A stretch of DNA of 64,000 nucleotides from TMED14 sp003507115 (GTDB taxonomy: Bacteria > Bacteroidota > Bacteroidia > Flavobacteriales > Schleiferiaceae), in NCBI GenBank assembly GCA_943787925.1, contig CALSOH010000001.1, forward strand, positions 682,001 to 746,000, read 5' to 3'. The notes under the pieces are model-generated. The model was not told where the DNA came from. It worked only from the letters and a program-made list of their open reading frames with translations, and searched no databases. Both the position numbers and the translations under genes were made by a program. Shown here piece by piece: positions 33,266-41,617 of the stretch (position 1 is its first letter; each line of letters opens with the position of its first letter).

Positions 33266-35161
33266 TTAGAGCCGCCCCCCTTTGATCGCCTCGACCACGG
33301 CAGGATCCAGGAGCGTAGTCGTGTCGCCGAGCTGTTCAAGCTCCCCTTCCGCTATTTTCCGGAGGATCCGGCGCATAATCTTGCCCGAACGTGTCTTCGG
33401 CAAGCCCGGCACAAATTGAATCTTGTCCGGCTTGGCAATGGCACCGATGTGCTTCACCACTTCCGCGAGAATTTCAGACCGAAGCCCCTCATTTTCTGCA
33501 CCTTGTAGGATGACATAGGCGTAAATCCCTTGGCCCTTGATGTCATGCGGGTAGCCAACAATCGCGGATTCCACCACCTGCGGATGCATGTTGATGGCAT
33601 TCTCTACCTCGGCCGTCCCGATGCGGTGGCCGCTCACGTTTAACACATCGTCTACGCGGCCTGTGATGCGGTACAGGCCCTCTTCATCCCGAATGCAGCC
33701 ATCCCCCGTGAAGTAGAGCCCAGGGTAGGTCGAAAAATAGGCCTGGCGGCAGCGTTCGTGGTCGCCGTAGGTGGTTCGTATCATGCCTGGCCATGGGAAG
33801 CGCATGCACAAGTTGCCCGACACCCCATTGCCCTGGATCTCCTGCCCCTGCTCATCCACCAAAAGGGGTTGCACCCCGGGAAGTGGGCGTGTGGCGTAGG
33901 TGGGTTTTGCCTCGGTGACCCCCGCCAAATTGGAGATCATGATGCCTCCCGTTTCAGTTTGCCACCACGTATCCACAATGGGAACGCGTCCTTTGCCCAC
34001 GTGCTGGTCGTACCAGTGCCAGGCTTCCGCATTGATGGGCTCCCCGACCGTGCCTAGGACTTTTAGGCTGGGCATGGGGTAGGCGTCAGGGAATTCGGGG
34101 CCAGCCGCCATCAAACTCCGAATCGCCGTGGGTGCCGTGTAGAGGATGTCCACGTTGTGCTTTTCGGTGATTTGCCAAAACCGGTCACATGCTGGATAGG
34201 TCGGAATCCCTTCAAAGAGCAAGGTCGTCGCCCCCGCGCACAAGGGCCCGTAGACAATGTAACTGTGCCCCGTGATCCAGCCAATATCCGCCGTGCAGAA
34301 GTGAATTTGGCCCGGCTGATACTGAAAAACGTTGACGAAGGTGTAGGTCGCCCAGACCATGTAGCCGCCGCAGGTATGCACCACGCCCTTGGGCTTGCCG
34401 GTACTCCCACTGGTGTACAAAATGAACAAGAGGTCTTCCGCGTCCATTTCCACGGCGGGAAAGGGTGTGGGATTGGCCGACAGGACCTCGTGGTACCACA
34501 CATCGCGGCCTTCCTGCATGGCAACAAGCTCGTGGGTGCGCTGGTGGACCACGACGCTATGTACGTCTGGACAGGAAGCGAGGGCCTCATCGACCACGCT
34601 CTTGAGAGGAATGGTCTTGGCGCCTCGGAAAGCTCCATCGCAGGTAATGAGGGCGGTCGCCTGGGCGTCGAGGACCCGGTCGGCAATGCTTTCCGCGGAA
34701 AAGCCCCCAAAGATGACCGAATGCACCGCCCCGATCCGCGCACAGGCAAGGACGGCCACAGCGAGTTCGGGTATCATGCCCATATAGATACAGACCCGGT
34801 CGCCTTTGCTTATACCGCGTGCCGTCAGCACATGGCAATAGGCTTCGACTCGTTCAAGCAATGTGGCATACGTCCATGAAACCGTCTCTTCTCGCGGGTC
34901 ATTGGGCTCCCAGAGTAGGGCTACGCGGTCGGGATGCTCCTCTACGTGGCGATCCAGCGCGTTCTCCGTGATATTCAGCGTGCCTCCGTCAAACCAGCGC
35001 ACCGATGGACTGCGGAATTCCCAGTCTAGGACTGTTTTCCAGGGCTTTTTCCACCGAAACGTGGCGGCGATGTCTGCCCAGAAAGCTTCGGGGTTTTCGG
35101 TGGCACGAGCATACGCTGCTTCATACTCCGCAGCGGTTTGAACTTGGTACGTGTAAGGCAT
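33266..35161 (-). CDS. acs: Acetyl-CoA synthetase
   Basis: Acs activates acetate to acetyl-CoA through acetyl-AMP. The 631-residue protein has the AMP-binding loop YTSGSTGKPKGVVHT, WWQTETGGIMISN, YFTGDGCIRDEEG, and the C-terminal KTRSGKIMRR, whose central lysine is the known site of inhibitory acetylation in this family. Length and all motifs are normal. It ends 9 bp after the convergent PqqB-like gene. A 24-bp palindrome lies just upstream of its start, suggesting specific control. Confidence 0.96.
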   Translation of the reverse strand: MPYTYQVQTAAEYEAAYARATENPEAFWADIAATFRWKKPWKTVLDWEFRSPSVRWFDGGTLNITENALDRHVEEHPDRVALLWEPNDPREETVSWTYATLLERVEAYCHVLTARGISKGDRVCIYMGMIPELAVAVLACARIGAVHSVIFGGFSAESIADRVLDAQATALITCDGAFRGAKTIPLKSVVDEALASCPDVHSVVVHQRTHELVAMQEGRDVWYHEVLSANPTPFPAVEMDAEDLLFILYTSGSTGKPKGVVHTCGGYMVWATYTFVNVFQYQPGQIHFCTADIGWITGHSYIVYGPLCAGATTLLFEGIPTYPACDRFWQITEKHNVDILYTAPTAIRSLMAAGPEFPDAYPMPSLKVLGTVGEPINAEAWHWYDQHVGKGRVPIVDTWWQTETGGIMISNLAGVTEAKPTYATRPLPGVQPLLVDEQGQEIQGNGVSGNLCMRFPWPGMIRTTYGDHERCRQAYFSTYPGLYFTGDGCIRDEEGLYRITGRVDDVLNVSGHRIGTAEVENAINMHPQVVESAIVGYPHDIKGQGIYAYVILQGAENEGLRSEILAEVVKHIGAIAKPDKIQFVPGLPKTRSGKIMRRILRKIAEGELEQLGDTTTLLDPAVVEAIKGGRL

Positions 35162-35166
35162 GCCTC

Positions 35167-35190
35167 AATTTGGCACATATTTGCCAAATT
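35167..35190. promoter_or_regulatory. Palindromic operator candidate at the acs start: AATTTGGCA-N6-TGCCAAATT
   Basis: Perfect 9-bp arms surround CATATT, beginning 6 bp upstream of the acs ATG. The site lies in a 51-bp gap shared with the small divergent membrane gene, so a bound dimer could block either promoter. Confidence 0.5.
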
Positions 35191-35212
35191 TCCGCCTCCA
35201 ATTTTCCTCCCT

Positions 35213-35350
35213 ATGCGCCCCATTGAGGTGATCACCCTCGTGGTTTTCGCCTTCTTTGCTGTGCTCTACTTGAAGGAACCCTTTCAGCGGAAGCAGGCCA
35301 TCAACTTTGGCTTATTCATCGCCGCGGTGGTCGTGATGTTGTGCGACTAA
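35213..35350 (+). CDS. Small membrane protein, 45 aa
   Basis: ATG 35213 opens a 45-codon gene encoding MRPIEVITLVVFAFFAVLYL, a charged loop KEPFQRKQ, and a second hydrophobic segment ending in LCD. Two membrane helices are predicted. Small two-helix proteins of this look are found in Bacteroidota, sometimes beside acs, but no function is known. A longer in-frame extension exists upstream and would run through the palindrome, so it is less likely. Confidence 0.55.
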   Translation: MRPIEVITLVVFAFFAVLYLKEPFQRKQAINFGLFIAAVVVMLCD

Positions 35351-35469
35351 CGCCTTTAGGTCATCCACAAAAGCCTTATTCACTTTTTTTTCCGGGCATT
35401 TCCCTACCGAGTATACACCGCCGATGTATCCTTGACTTATATATCCCGAATACCTGCTACTTTCACGCC

Positions 35470-35976
35470 ATGATTCGCCTCCTGCGCCGCCCATTTCTCC
35501 TTGCACTTCTCTTCCTTGGATTGCTTTCCGCGGACCGGCATCCCTTGCACATGTCCTCGGCGACGTTGATCCAAACCCAGAAACATACCTGGGTCATCCA
35601 AAAAACGATTTTCACAGATGATTTGGAATCTGCCATGGAAGCCCAAGGCTACGAACCCATTCGCTTAAGTGACGTATCTCAGCACCAGGCCAAGTTGGAG
35701 TCCTTTCTCGAAGCCAGACTGCTTCTTTTTCAGGGCAACAAGGGCCTGGATGGGCGGCCCATTGCCTGGACGCTGGACGCGCCCTATCAATACAGTCCCG
35801 AGTCCATCAAAGTCACGCTCCGCTTCACCACTCGAGGGGGCTTTACCTTGTTTGACTACAGTCTCCTCGCAGACTTCCCAGATCAAAAAAATGTCTACGC
35901 GGTGCGCCATGGGTCCGACGGATGGAGCCAGCATGGTCTCATCGACCCTGACCACCCTTCGATGTTTATCCCATGA
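35470..35976 (+). CDS. DUF6702 family exported protein
   Basis: This is a 168-residue protein with an N-terminal signal (MIRLLRRPFLLALLFLGLLS). Then comes HPLHMSSATLIQTQKHTWVI, the typical beginning of DUF6702 proteins, which stress strand and ion-binding-like residues but have no known function. A TACTTTCA box lies 4 nt before the ATG. The stop overlaps the start of the HupE/UreJ-like gene (ATGA). DUF6702-HupE-M1 peptidase is a recurrent gene trio in Bacteroidota. Confidence 0.75.
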   Translation: MIRLLRRPFLLALLFLGLLSADRHPLHMSSATLIQTQKHTWVIQKTIFTDDLESAMEAQGYEPIRLSDVSQHQAKLESFLEARLLLFQGNKGLDGRPIAWTLDAPYQYSPESIKVTLRFTTRGGFTLFDYSLLADFPDQKNVYAVRHGSDGWSQHGLIDPDHPSMFIP

Positions 35977-36533
35977 GCGACGCACTTTCCCTCTACCTCG
36001 AACTCGGGTTCTACCATATCGTGGACATCCACGCTTGGGACCATTTGCTGTTTATCCTTGCTTTGATGGCCCCCATCCCCCTCAAGGCTTGGAAGCCTTG
36101 GCTCGCGGCCTTGAGCGCCTTCACCCTCGCGCACACTGCCGCGATGGCCATTCAAGCTTTCAGCCACATTCCGCTGAATAAAACATGGGTTGAATGGGCC
36201 GTTTTGGCCACCTTGTGGATCACTGCGGGACGGGTGGTTTGGCTCAAAGGTGTGCATCAGCCGAAAGCCAAACTTTGGATTTTGGCCGGAGTCTTTGGAT
36301 TGATTCACGGCGCCGCATTCTGGAGTGACTTTGCCATCATGGTCCCTGAGGGAGGTTTCACCTGGGAACTTTGGCTGGGCTTTACCGCCGGGGTCGAAGG
36401 AGGGCAACTAGCCGTCGTGGCCAGCCTATTCGTCTTGCGGGCCATCCTCGAACAACTCGGCTGGTCGACCCGCGACATGGCCCTGGTGCTGGGCTCCATG
36501 TGCCTAGGTATTGCCTTACATTTGGCTTTCTGA
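35973..36533 (+). CDS. HupE/UreJ-like integral membrane protein
   Basis: This is a 186-residue protein with about six membrane segments. Conserved histidines occur in GFYHIVDIHAWDHLLFILAL, AFTLAHTAAMA and FGLIHGAAFW, matching the HupE/UreJ family, which includes nickel or cobalt permeases. The family's usual G-x-x-H-x-x-x-G-x-D-H is present as H-I-V-D-I-H-A-W-D-H. No hydrogenase or urease genes are near, so the metal, if any, is unknown. Translation is coupled to the DUF6702 gene. Confidence 0.8.
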   Translation: MSDALSLYLELGFYHIVDIHAWDHLLFILALMAPIPLKAWKPWLAALSAFTLAHTAAMAIQAFSHIPLNKTWVEWAVLATLWITAGRVVWLKGVHQPKAKLWILAGVFGLIHGAAFWSDFAIMVPEGGFTWELWLGFTAGVEGGQLAVVASLFVLRAILEQLGWSTRDMALVLGSMCLGIALHLAF

Positions 36534-36553
36534 TTTTTTCAACCCCCTATACG

Positions 36554-38854
36554 ATGAAGCGTATTTATTCCCTCCTCGCCGCGACGCTTTTGGGCTCGAC
36601 GGTCCTCGCTCAAGGTGTTCCTACCGAGCGCATCTCGACCAGTAAATTTCGGCAGCTGGAGCAAGAACTGCCCACCCCCAACGTCTATCGCACGGCTTCT
36701 GGGGCGCCGGGCCATGAATACTACCAGAACAAGGCGAGCTACGATATGAGCATCACGCTGGATGAAACCACCCACCGCATCGATGGCTCCGAATGGATCA
36801 CCTATACCAACAATAGCCCCGATGCATTGACCTATCTATGGGTTCAGTTGGACCAGAATATGCGCAAGCCGGGCTCCATGACCGACCTCAATAAGACCGG
36901 CGAACTTCCTAAGACCATCACCCCAGAGCAAGTTCAGGAACGCTACATAGATCAATTCGAAGGCGGCTTTGTTATCGACGGCGTCAGCAACGCCACGCCA
37001 CTGCCCTTCAGCATCGTGAACACCATGATGCGCGTTGACCTGCCAAGCCCCTTAAAGCCTGGGGGTACCTACAAATTCAAGATTGATTGGCATTATACCA
37101 TCAACGACCGCATGACGGACGGGGGCCGTAGTGGCTACGAACACTTTGAGGAGGAGAATAATACACTCTACACCATTGCCCAATTCTTCCCTCGCATGGC
37201 CGTCTATGGCGACAATGTGGGTTGGCAGCACAAACAGTTCTTGGGCCAAGGCGAATTCACCTTGCCGTTTGGCGATTATAAGGTGGCGATCACGGTCCCA
37301 GAGGACCACATTGTGGCGGCCACAGGGGTGCTCACCAACGAGTCTAGCATCCTCAACGCGACTCAACGCAAACGTTTAGCCCAAGCACGTCAATCATTTG
37401 ACAATCCGATTATTATCGTAACTGAGGAAGAGGCCCGTATCGCCGAAACACCTGAAGCCAAAGCCAAGGCTACGGGCACCAAGACCTGGATTTTCAAGGC
37501 GGACAACGTTCGGGATTTTGCCTTCGCGACATCGCGAAAATTCATTTGGGACGCGATGGCCGTCACGGTGAATGGCAAGACCAGCTTGGCCGAGTCCTTC
37601 TATCCCAAGGAAGGCAATCCGCTGTGGGAACAATACAGCACGCGCGTTGTGGCCCATACGATTCGCTCCTACAGCCAGCACACCGTGGATTACCCCTACC
37701 CCCGCGCCATTTCGGTACACACCGCCAATATCGGCATGGAATATCCTATGATTTGCTTTAACGGCGGTCGACCCGATGCAGACGGCACCTACAGCGAAGG
37801 CACCAAGCATGGCATGATTTCCGTGATCATCCACGAGGTGGGCCACAACTTCTTCCCCATGATCATCAACAGCGACGAGCGCCAGTGGACGTGGATGGAC
37901 GAGGGCTTGAACACCTTTGTGCAATACCTCGCCGAGCAGGAATGGGACATCCACTACCCTGCACGTCGAGGCCCGGCCTATCGCATCGTGGACTACATGC
38001 GCTCACCGGCCATGAACATGGTACCCATCATGACGAACTCCGAGAGCATTCTCCAGTTTGGCAACAACGCCTACGGCAAGCCTGCTACGGCCCTGAACAT
38101 CTTGCGCGAAACGGTCCTCGGCCGCGAGCTTTTTGACTATGCGTTCAAGACCTATTGTGAACGCTGGGCCTTCAAACACCCTGCCCCGGCTGACCTCTTC
38201 CGTACCATGGAGGACGCATCCGGAGTGGACCTGGATTGGTTCTGGCGCGGTTGGTTCTACACGACCGAATTCACCGACCAAAGTCTCGACAAAGTGCGCA
38301 TCGCGGCTGTTCCCACCTTGGATCCTGCCACCTTGGAAGCCCAACGACGCTACGAAGGCACCCACGACCAGGCCCGCCACATCGGCCAAACGCGTAACGA
38401 GGCAACGCTCCGACCCACCATCGTGGACAACACGCCGGCAGCGAGCGACTTCTACAATAGCTACGACCGCTACGCCTTGTCCGCTTCGGATAAGAAGGCT
38501 TTGGAAGCGATGGAAGCTGGTCCCACCGGGTATTTGCACGAATTGAGCATCTCCAACAAAGGCGGACTGATTATGCCCGTGATTGTGGGCTTCACCTTTG
38601 AGGATGGCACGACCCACGTGGAGCGCTACCCCGCAGAAATTTGGATCAAGCACGAAGAGTCCTTCGTCAAGACGGTCTACCTGCCCAAAAAAGCGGTGAA
38701 GATTGAACTAGACCCCTACTTGGAGACGGCAGACACGGATACGTACAACAATGTTTGGCCTGCCGATGTGAATGTGCATTTGGAAGCCTTGCCCGAGCGC
38801 TCTCGCTGGGAGTCCTGGCGCTCTAACCCCATGCGCGACGCCCAACGCAACTAA
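36554..38854 (+). CDS. M1 family aminopeptidase-like metallopeptidase
   Basis: This 766-residue secreted enzyme has a signal peptide (RIYSLLAATLLGSTVLAQ). The zinc site is HEVGHNFFP (His427, Glu428, His431), with Glu450 in TWMDEGLNT as third ligand. The substrate-binding GxMEN equivalent is NIGMEYPMICFNG. An N-terminal beta-domain (about 50-300) and C-terminal extension are present. It would trim peptides in the periplasm or outside the cell. It begins 20 bp after the HupE-like gene. Confidence 0.9.
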   Translation: MKRIYSLLAATLLGSTVLAQGVPTERISTSKFRQLEQELPTPNVYRTASGAPGHEYYQNKASYDMSITLDETTHRIDGSEWITYTNNSPDALTYLWVQLDQNMRKPGSMTDLNKTGELPKTITPEQVQERYIDQFEGGFVIDGVSNATPLPFSIVNTMMRVDLPSPLKPGGTYKFKIDWHYTINDRMTDGGRSGYEHFEEENNTLYTIAQFFPRMAVYGDNVGWQHKQFLGQGEFTLPFGDYKVAITVPEDHIVAATGVLTNESSILNATQRKRLAQARQSFDNPIIIVTEEEARIAETPEAKAKATGTKTWIFKADNVRDFAFATSRKFIWDAMAVTVNGKTSLAESFYPKEGNPLWEQYSTRVVAHTIRSYSQHTVDYPYPRAISVHTANIGMEYPMICFNGGRPDADGTYSEGTKHGMISVIIHEVGHNFFPMIINSDERQWTWMDEGLNTFVQYLAEQEWDIHYPARRGPAYRIVDYMRSPAMNMVPIMTNSESILQFGNNAYGKPATALNILRETVLGRELFDYAFKTYCERWAFKHPAPADLFRTMEDASGVDLDWFWRGWFYTTEFTDQSLDKVRIAAVPTLDPATLEAQRRYEGTHDQARHIGQTRNEATLRPTIVDNTPAASDFYNSYDRYALSASDKKALEAMEAGPTGYLHELSISNKGGLIMPVIVGFTFEDGTTHVERYPAEIWIKHEESFVKTVYLPKKAVKIELDPYLETADTDTYNNVWPADVNVHLEALPERSRWESWRSNPMRDAQRN

Positions 38855-38864
38855 TTCTGACACC

Positions 38865-39374
38865 ATGAAGTATCTAGTCCCCCTATGGGTGGCCGCCAGC
38901 CTATCGGTGGCCTGCAGCCAGCCTGAAGAAGCGGCCCAAGAAGCCGCTGTGGAACATCGCAATTACGTGAAAGATCAGTATGGCGAAACGGTCATTCAGC
39001 AATACCTGCATCTCAAAGATGCGTTGGTATCCAGCCGCGTACAAGAAGCTCGCGATGCCGCCAAATTGATGTACATGCACTTGGACATTGCCAAACACGA
39101 GTCTTTGGTCAAACCCTTGACGGAAATCATTGAGAACGAGGACCTATCTCTCCAGCGTGAGCGCTTTTCGGCCCTGTCCCTCGCCTTGCAGGAGGCCTTG
39201 CAGGCCAACAACGACGAGGTGATCAATGCCGGGCGAGAAGCCCTCTTCATTCAATACTGCCCCATGGCCTTCGGAAACCAAGGTGCCACTTGGTTAAGTA
39301 GCGAAGGGAGCGTGATGAACCCTTATTTTGGGGACGACATGCTGACTTGCGGGGTCATACGCGACACGCTGTAA
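38865..39374 (+). CDS. DUF3347 lipoprotein
   Basis: This is a 169-residue lipoprotein with signal MKYLVPLWVAASLSVACSQ (lipobox SVAC). The body matches DUF3347: YLHLKDALVSSRVQEARDA, LSLALQEALQ, then YCPMAFGNQGATWLSSEG, MNPYFGDDMLTCG. In related proteins the CPM and MLxCG residues are linked to copper or other metal efflux, but none is proven here. It follows the M1 peptidase by 10 bp and is followed by a terminator. Confidence 0.82.
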   Translation: MKYLVPLWVAASLSVACSQPEEAAQEAAVEHRNYVKDQYGETVIQQYLHLKDALVSSRVQEARDAAKLMYMHLDIAKHESLVKPLTEIIENEDLSLQRERFSALSLALQEALQANNDEVINAGREALFIQYCPMAFGNQGATWLSSEGSVMNPYFGDDMLTCGVIRDTL

Positions 39375-39414
39375 GCCCTTTCGGCATCCCGAGAAACTTA
39401 TTAACGAAGCGAGA

Positions 39415-39444
39415 AAAACCTGTCCCAAGCGGGACGGGTTTTTT
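39415..39444 (+). terminator. Rho-independent terminator after the DUF3347 lipoprotein gene
   Basis: The stem AAACC.GTCCC / GGGAC.GGTTT has one T-G wobble and is followed by T6. It lies directly before the parA promoter region. Confidence 0.8.
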
Positions 39445-39451
39445 ACTTTTA
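39444..39451 (+). promoter_or_regulatory. TACTTTTA -7 box, 4 nt before parA
   Basis: The box overlaps the terminator T-run and lies 4 nt before ATG 39456. The same TACTTTTA occurs before the DUF1684 gene and mscL. Confidence 0.4.
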
Positions 39452-39455
39452 CCAA

Positions 39456-40238
39456 ATGGGGAAAATCATTGCTATTGCAAACCAAAAAGGGGGCGTCGGA
39501 AAGACGACCACCGCGGTCAATTTGGCCTCGGCTTTGGGCTTTTTGGAGCAACGAGTCCTATTGATTGACGCCGATCCCCAAGCCAATGCTACCTCGGGAT
39601 TGGGAGTCGATGTGGCCACCGTCGAAGCGGGAACCTACCAGGTTCTCGAACACACCTGCGCCGCCACCGATGCCGTCATGGGAACCGATCAACCTAATCT
39701 TTGGCTGATGCCCGCCCATTTGGATTTAGTAGCGGCCGAACTCGAGCTCGTGGACAAACCCAAACGCGAATTCATGCTCAAGGAGGCGCTGAAGACCTTG
39801 CGCCACGAATTCGACTATATCATCATCGATTGCGCTCCTTCCTTGGGCCTGGTGACACTCAATGCCCTCACCGCTGCGGACAGTGTGGCTGTGCCCATTC
39901 AGTGTGAATACTTCGCCCTCGAAGGCCTCGGGAAGCTTTTGAACACGATTCGTAGCGTTCAAAATCTGCAAAATCCCGATCTCACCATCGAAGGCATGCT
40001 CCTCACCATGTACGACTCGCGTTTGCGTCTGAGCAATCAAGTGGTCGAGGAAGTGCAGCAGCACTTTCAACAATTGGTTTTCACCACCATTATTTCGCGC
40101 AATGTCCGCCTGAGCGAGGCACCCTCGTTCGGTGAGCCCATTTTGGTGTACGATGCGTCGAGCACCGGTGCGGAGAACTATTTAAACCTCGGCCGAGAAA
40201 TTTTGGCACGAAATACGCAGGCAGTAGACCTGAACTAA
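39456..40238 (+). CDS. parA: ParA/Soj family ATPase
   Basis: This 260-residue protein is a deviant Walker-type ATPase. The P-loop is NQKGGVGKTTTAVNLA, switch I IDADPQANATSGLG, and Walker B-like YIIIDCAPSLGLVTLNAL. ParA proteins move chromosomes or protein complexes over the nucleoid. Normally parB follows directly, but here the next gene, 9 bp away, encodes a SurA-like isomerase. ParB is not in the window. The protein may be the chromosomal Soj separated from its partner or an orphan cargo-positioning ATPase. Confidence 0.9.
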   Translation: MGKIIAIANQKGGVGKTTTAVNLASALGFLEQRVLLIDADPQANATSGLGVDVATVEAGTYQVLEHTCAATDAVMGTDQPNLWLMPAHLDLVAAELELVDKPKREFMLKEALKTLRHEFDYIIIDCAPSLGLVTLNALTAADSVAVPIQCEYFALEGLGKLLNTIRSVQNLQNPDLTIEGMLLTMYDSRLRLSNQVVEEVQQHFQQLVFTTIISRNVRLSEAPSFGEPILVYDASSTGAENYLNLGREILARNTQAVDLN

Positions 40239-40247
40239 GTTTGTACG

Positions 40248-41561
40248 ATGAATAAAATGCTTCGGGCCCTGGCCCTTCTCACCTTGGCCGCTCCCCTTTG
40301 GGCTCAGCCCATTCCGGTTCAAGTGGATGGCGTCGTAGCCCAAGTCGGAAAAGAAATAATCCTTCAATCCGACATCGCCATTCAACGGGAGGCCTTATCC
40401 CGCGAGGGACAAACTCTAACGGATTGCCAAATGATTCGCGAGCTCCTTCTCGAAAAACTGCTCATCCACCATGCGGCCATTGATTCGGTCATTATTGCGG
40501 AGGAAGAGATCGATGAAAACATCGATCGCCGCATCGACCAGCTCGTGGGCCAAATCGGCACCGAGCGACGCCTCGAGGAGTACTACGGCAAATCCATCCT
40601 AGAGATCAAAGAAGAAATGCGTCCCTTGATGCGCAATCAAATGACCGCCCAGCGGATGCAGATGACCATCACTGAAACCATTGAAGTGACTCCCAAGGAA
40701 GTGGAAGATGCCGTCGCCTTAATCCCCCTAGACTCCCTTCCCTTGATTGGCACGGAAGTCGAGTTGGCCCAAATCATTATCGAACCCAAGGTCAGCCAAC
40801 AAGCTGAACAGGATGCCATTGACCGCCTCAATCAATTGCGTGACCGCATCCTAGGCGGTTCCTCCTTTGCCACCATGGCCATCCTGTATTCGGAGGATCC
40901 CGGCTCCAACCGCAACGGCGGGGAGTACAAGGGCATCAAACGCGGGGTATTTGTCAAAGAATTTGAAGCCATCGCTTTTAACCTCCGCCCCGGGGAAGTT
41001 TCAGCCCCCTTCCGCACGGAATATGGATTCCACATCGTCCAACTCCAGGTGAAGCGAGGCGAAGAATTGGACTTGCGACACATCTTGATCAAACCTAAAG
41101 TCGAGCAAGCAGATCTCGACGCAGCAAAGAATTTGCTCGATTCGCTCCGAACCGCGATTCTGGCAGGCCAAGTCACTTTTGAGGATGCCGCAGAGTCTTT
41201 TTCAGCCGATGAAGAGTCCAAGCTCAACGGCGGAGTCATGATGAACCCGATGACGACGGATGTGCGATGGAATGTGGAGGATTTGGATCGCGGTATTTTT
41301 TATGCCATTGAAAAGATTGAAACGGGTGGTATTTCTGAACCCGCTCTCGTGCGCAAGCCGGATGGCCAGGAAATTTTTCGCATTCTGCAATTGCGCGACC
41401 GGGTAGCCCCACACCGGGCCAACCTCGCCCAAGACTTCAGCCTGCTGAAGAATTATGTGCAAAACCAGCGAAAGCAATCCAAAATGCTACAGTGGGTAGA
41501 GGACAAAAAGGCGGAAACCTACATCTACCAGGCACCGAGCTACGAAGGCTGTTGGAACTGA
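40248..41561 (+). CDS. surA: SurA-like periplasmic peptidylprolyl isomerase
   Basis: This 437-residue protein has a signal peptide (LRALALLTLAAPLWAQ), then an N-terminal chaperone domain (VDGVVAQVGKEIILQSDI, LLEKLLIHHAAIDSVII). Two parvulin domains follow, one from about ELAQIIIEPKVSQ to EYGFHIVQLQ and a second beginning LDLRHILIKPKVEQ. SurA escorts outer-membrane beta-barrel proteins. Domain order matches Bacteroidota SurA homologs. It is followed by a strong terminator. Confidence 0.9.
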   Translation: MNKMLRALALLTLAAPLWAQPIPVQVDGVVAQVGKEIILQSDIAIQREALSREGQTLTDCQMIRELLLEKLLIHHAAIDSVIIAEEEIDENIDRRIDQLVGQIGTERRLEEYYGKSILEIKEEMRPLMRNQMTAQRMQMTITETIEVTPKEVEDAVALIPLDSLPLIGTEVELAQIIIEPKVSQQAEQDAIDRLNQLRDRILGGSSFATMAILYSEDPGSNRNGGEYKGIKRGVFVKEFEAIAFNLRPGEVSAPFRTEYGFHIVQLQVKRGEELDLRHILIKPKVEQADLDAAKNLLDSLRTAILAGQVTFEDAAESFSADEESKLNGGVMMNPMTTDVRWNVEDLDRGIFYAIEKIETGGISEPALVRKPDGQEIFRILQLRDRVAPHRANLAQDFSLLKNYVQNQRKQSKMLQWVEDKKAETYIYQAPSYEGCWN

Positions 41562-41574
41562 TAACTTGTTATAG

Positions 41575-41606
41575 AGCGGCCCCCCCAGCGGGGCCGCTTC
41601 CTTTTT
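41575..41606 (+). terminator. Rho-independent terminator after the surA-like gene
   Basis: A perfect 9-bp stem AGCGGCCCC / AGCGGCCCC complement (41575-41583 with 41590-41598) is followed by TCCTTTTTAT. The next gene starts 20 bp later. Confidence 0.85.
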
Positions 41607-41617
41607 ATCTTGTAGGG

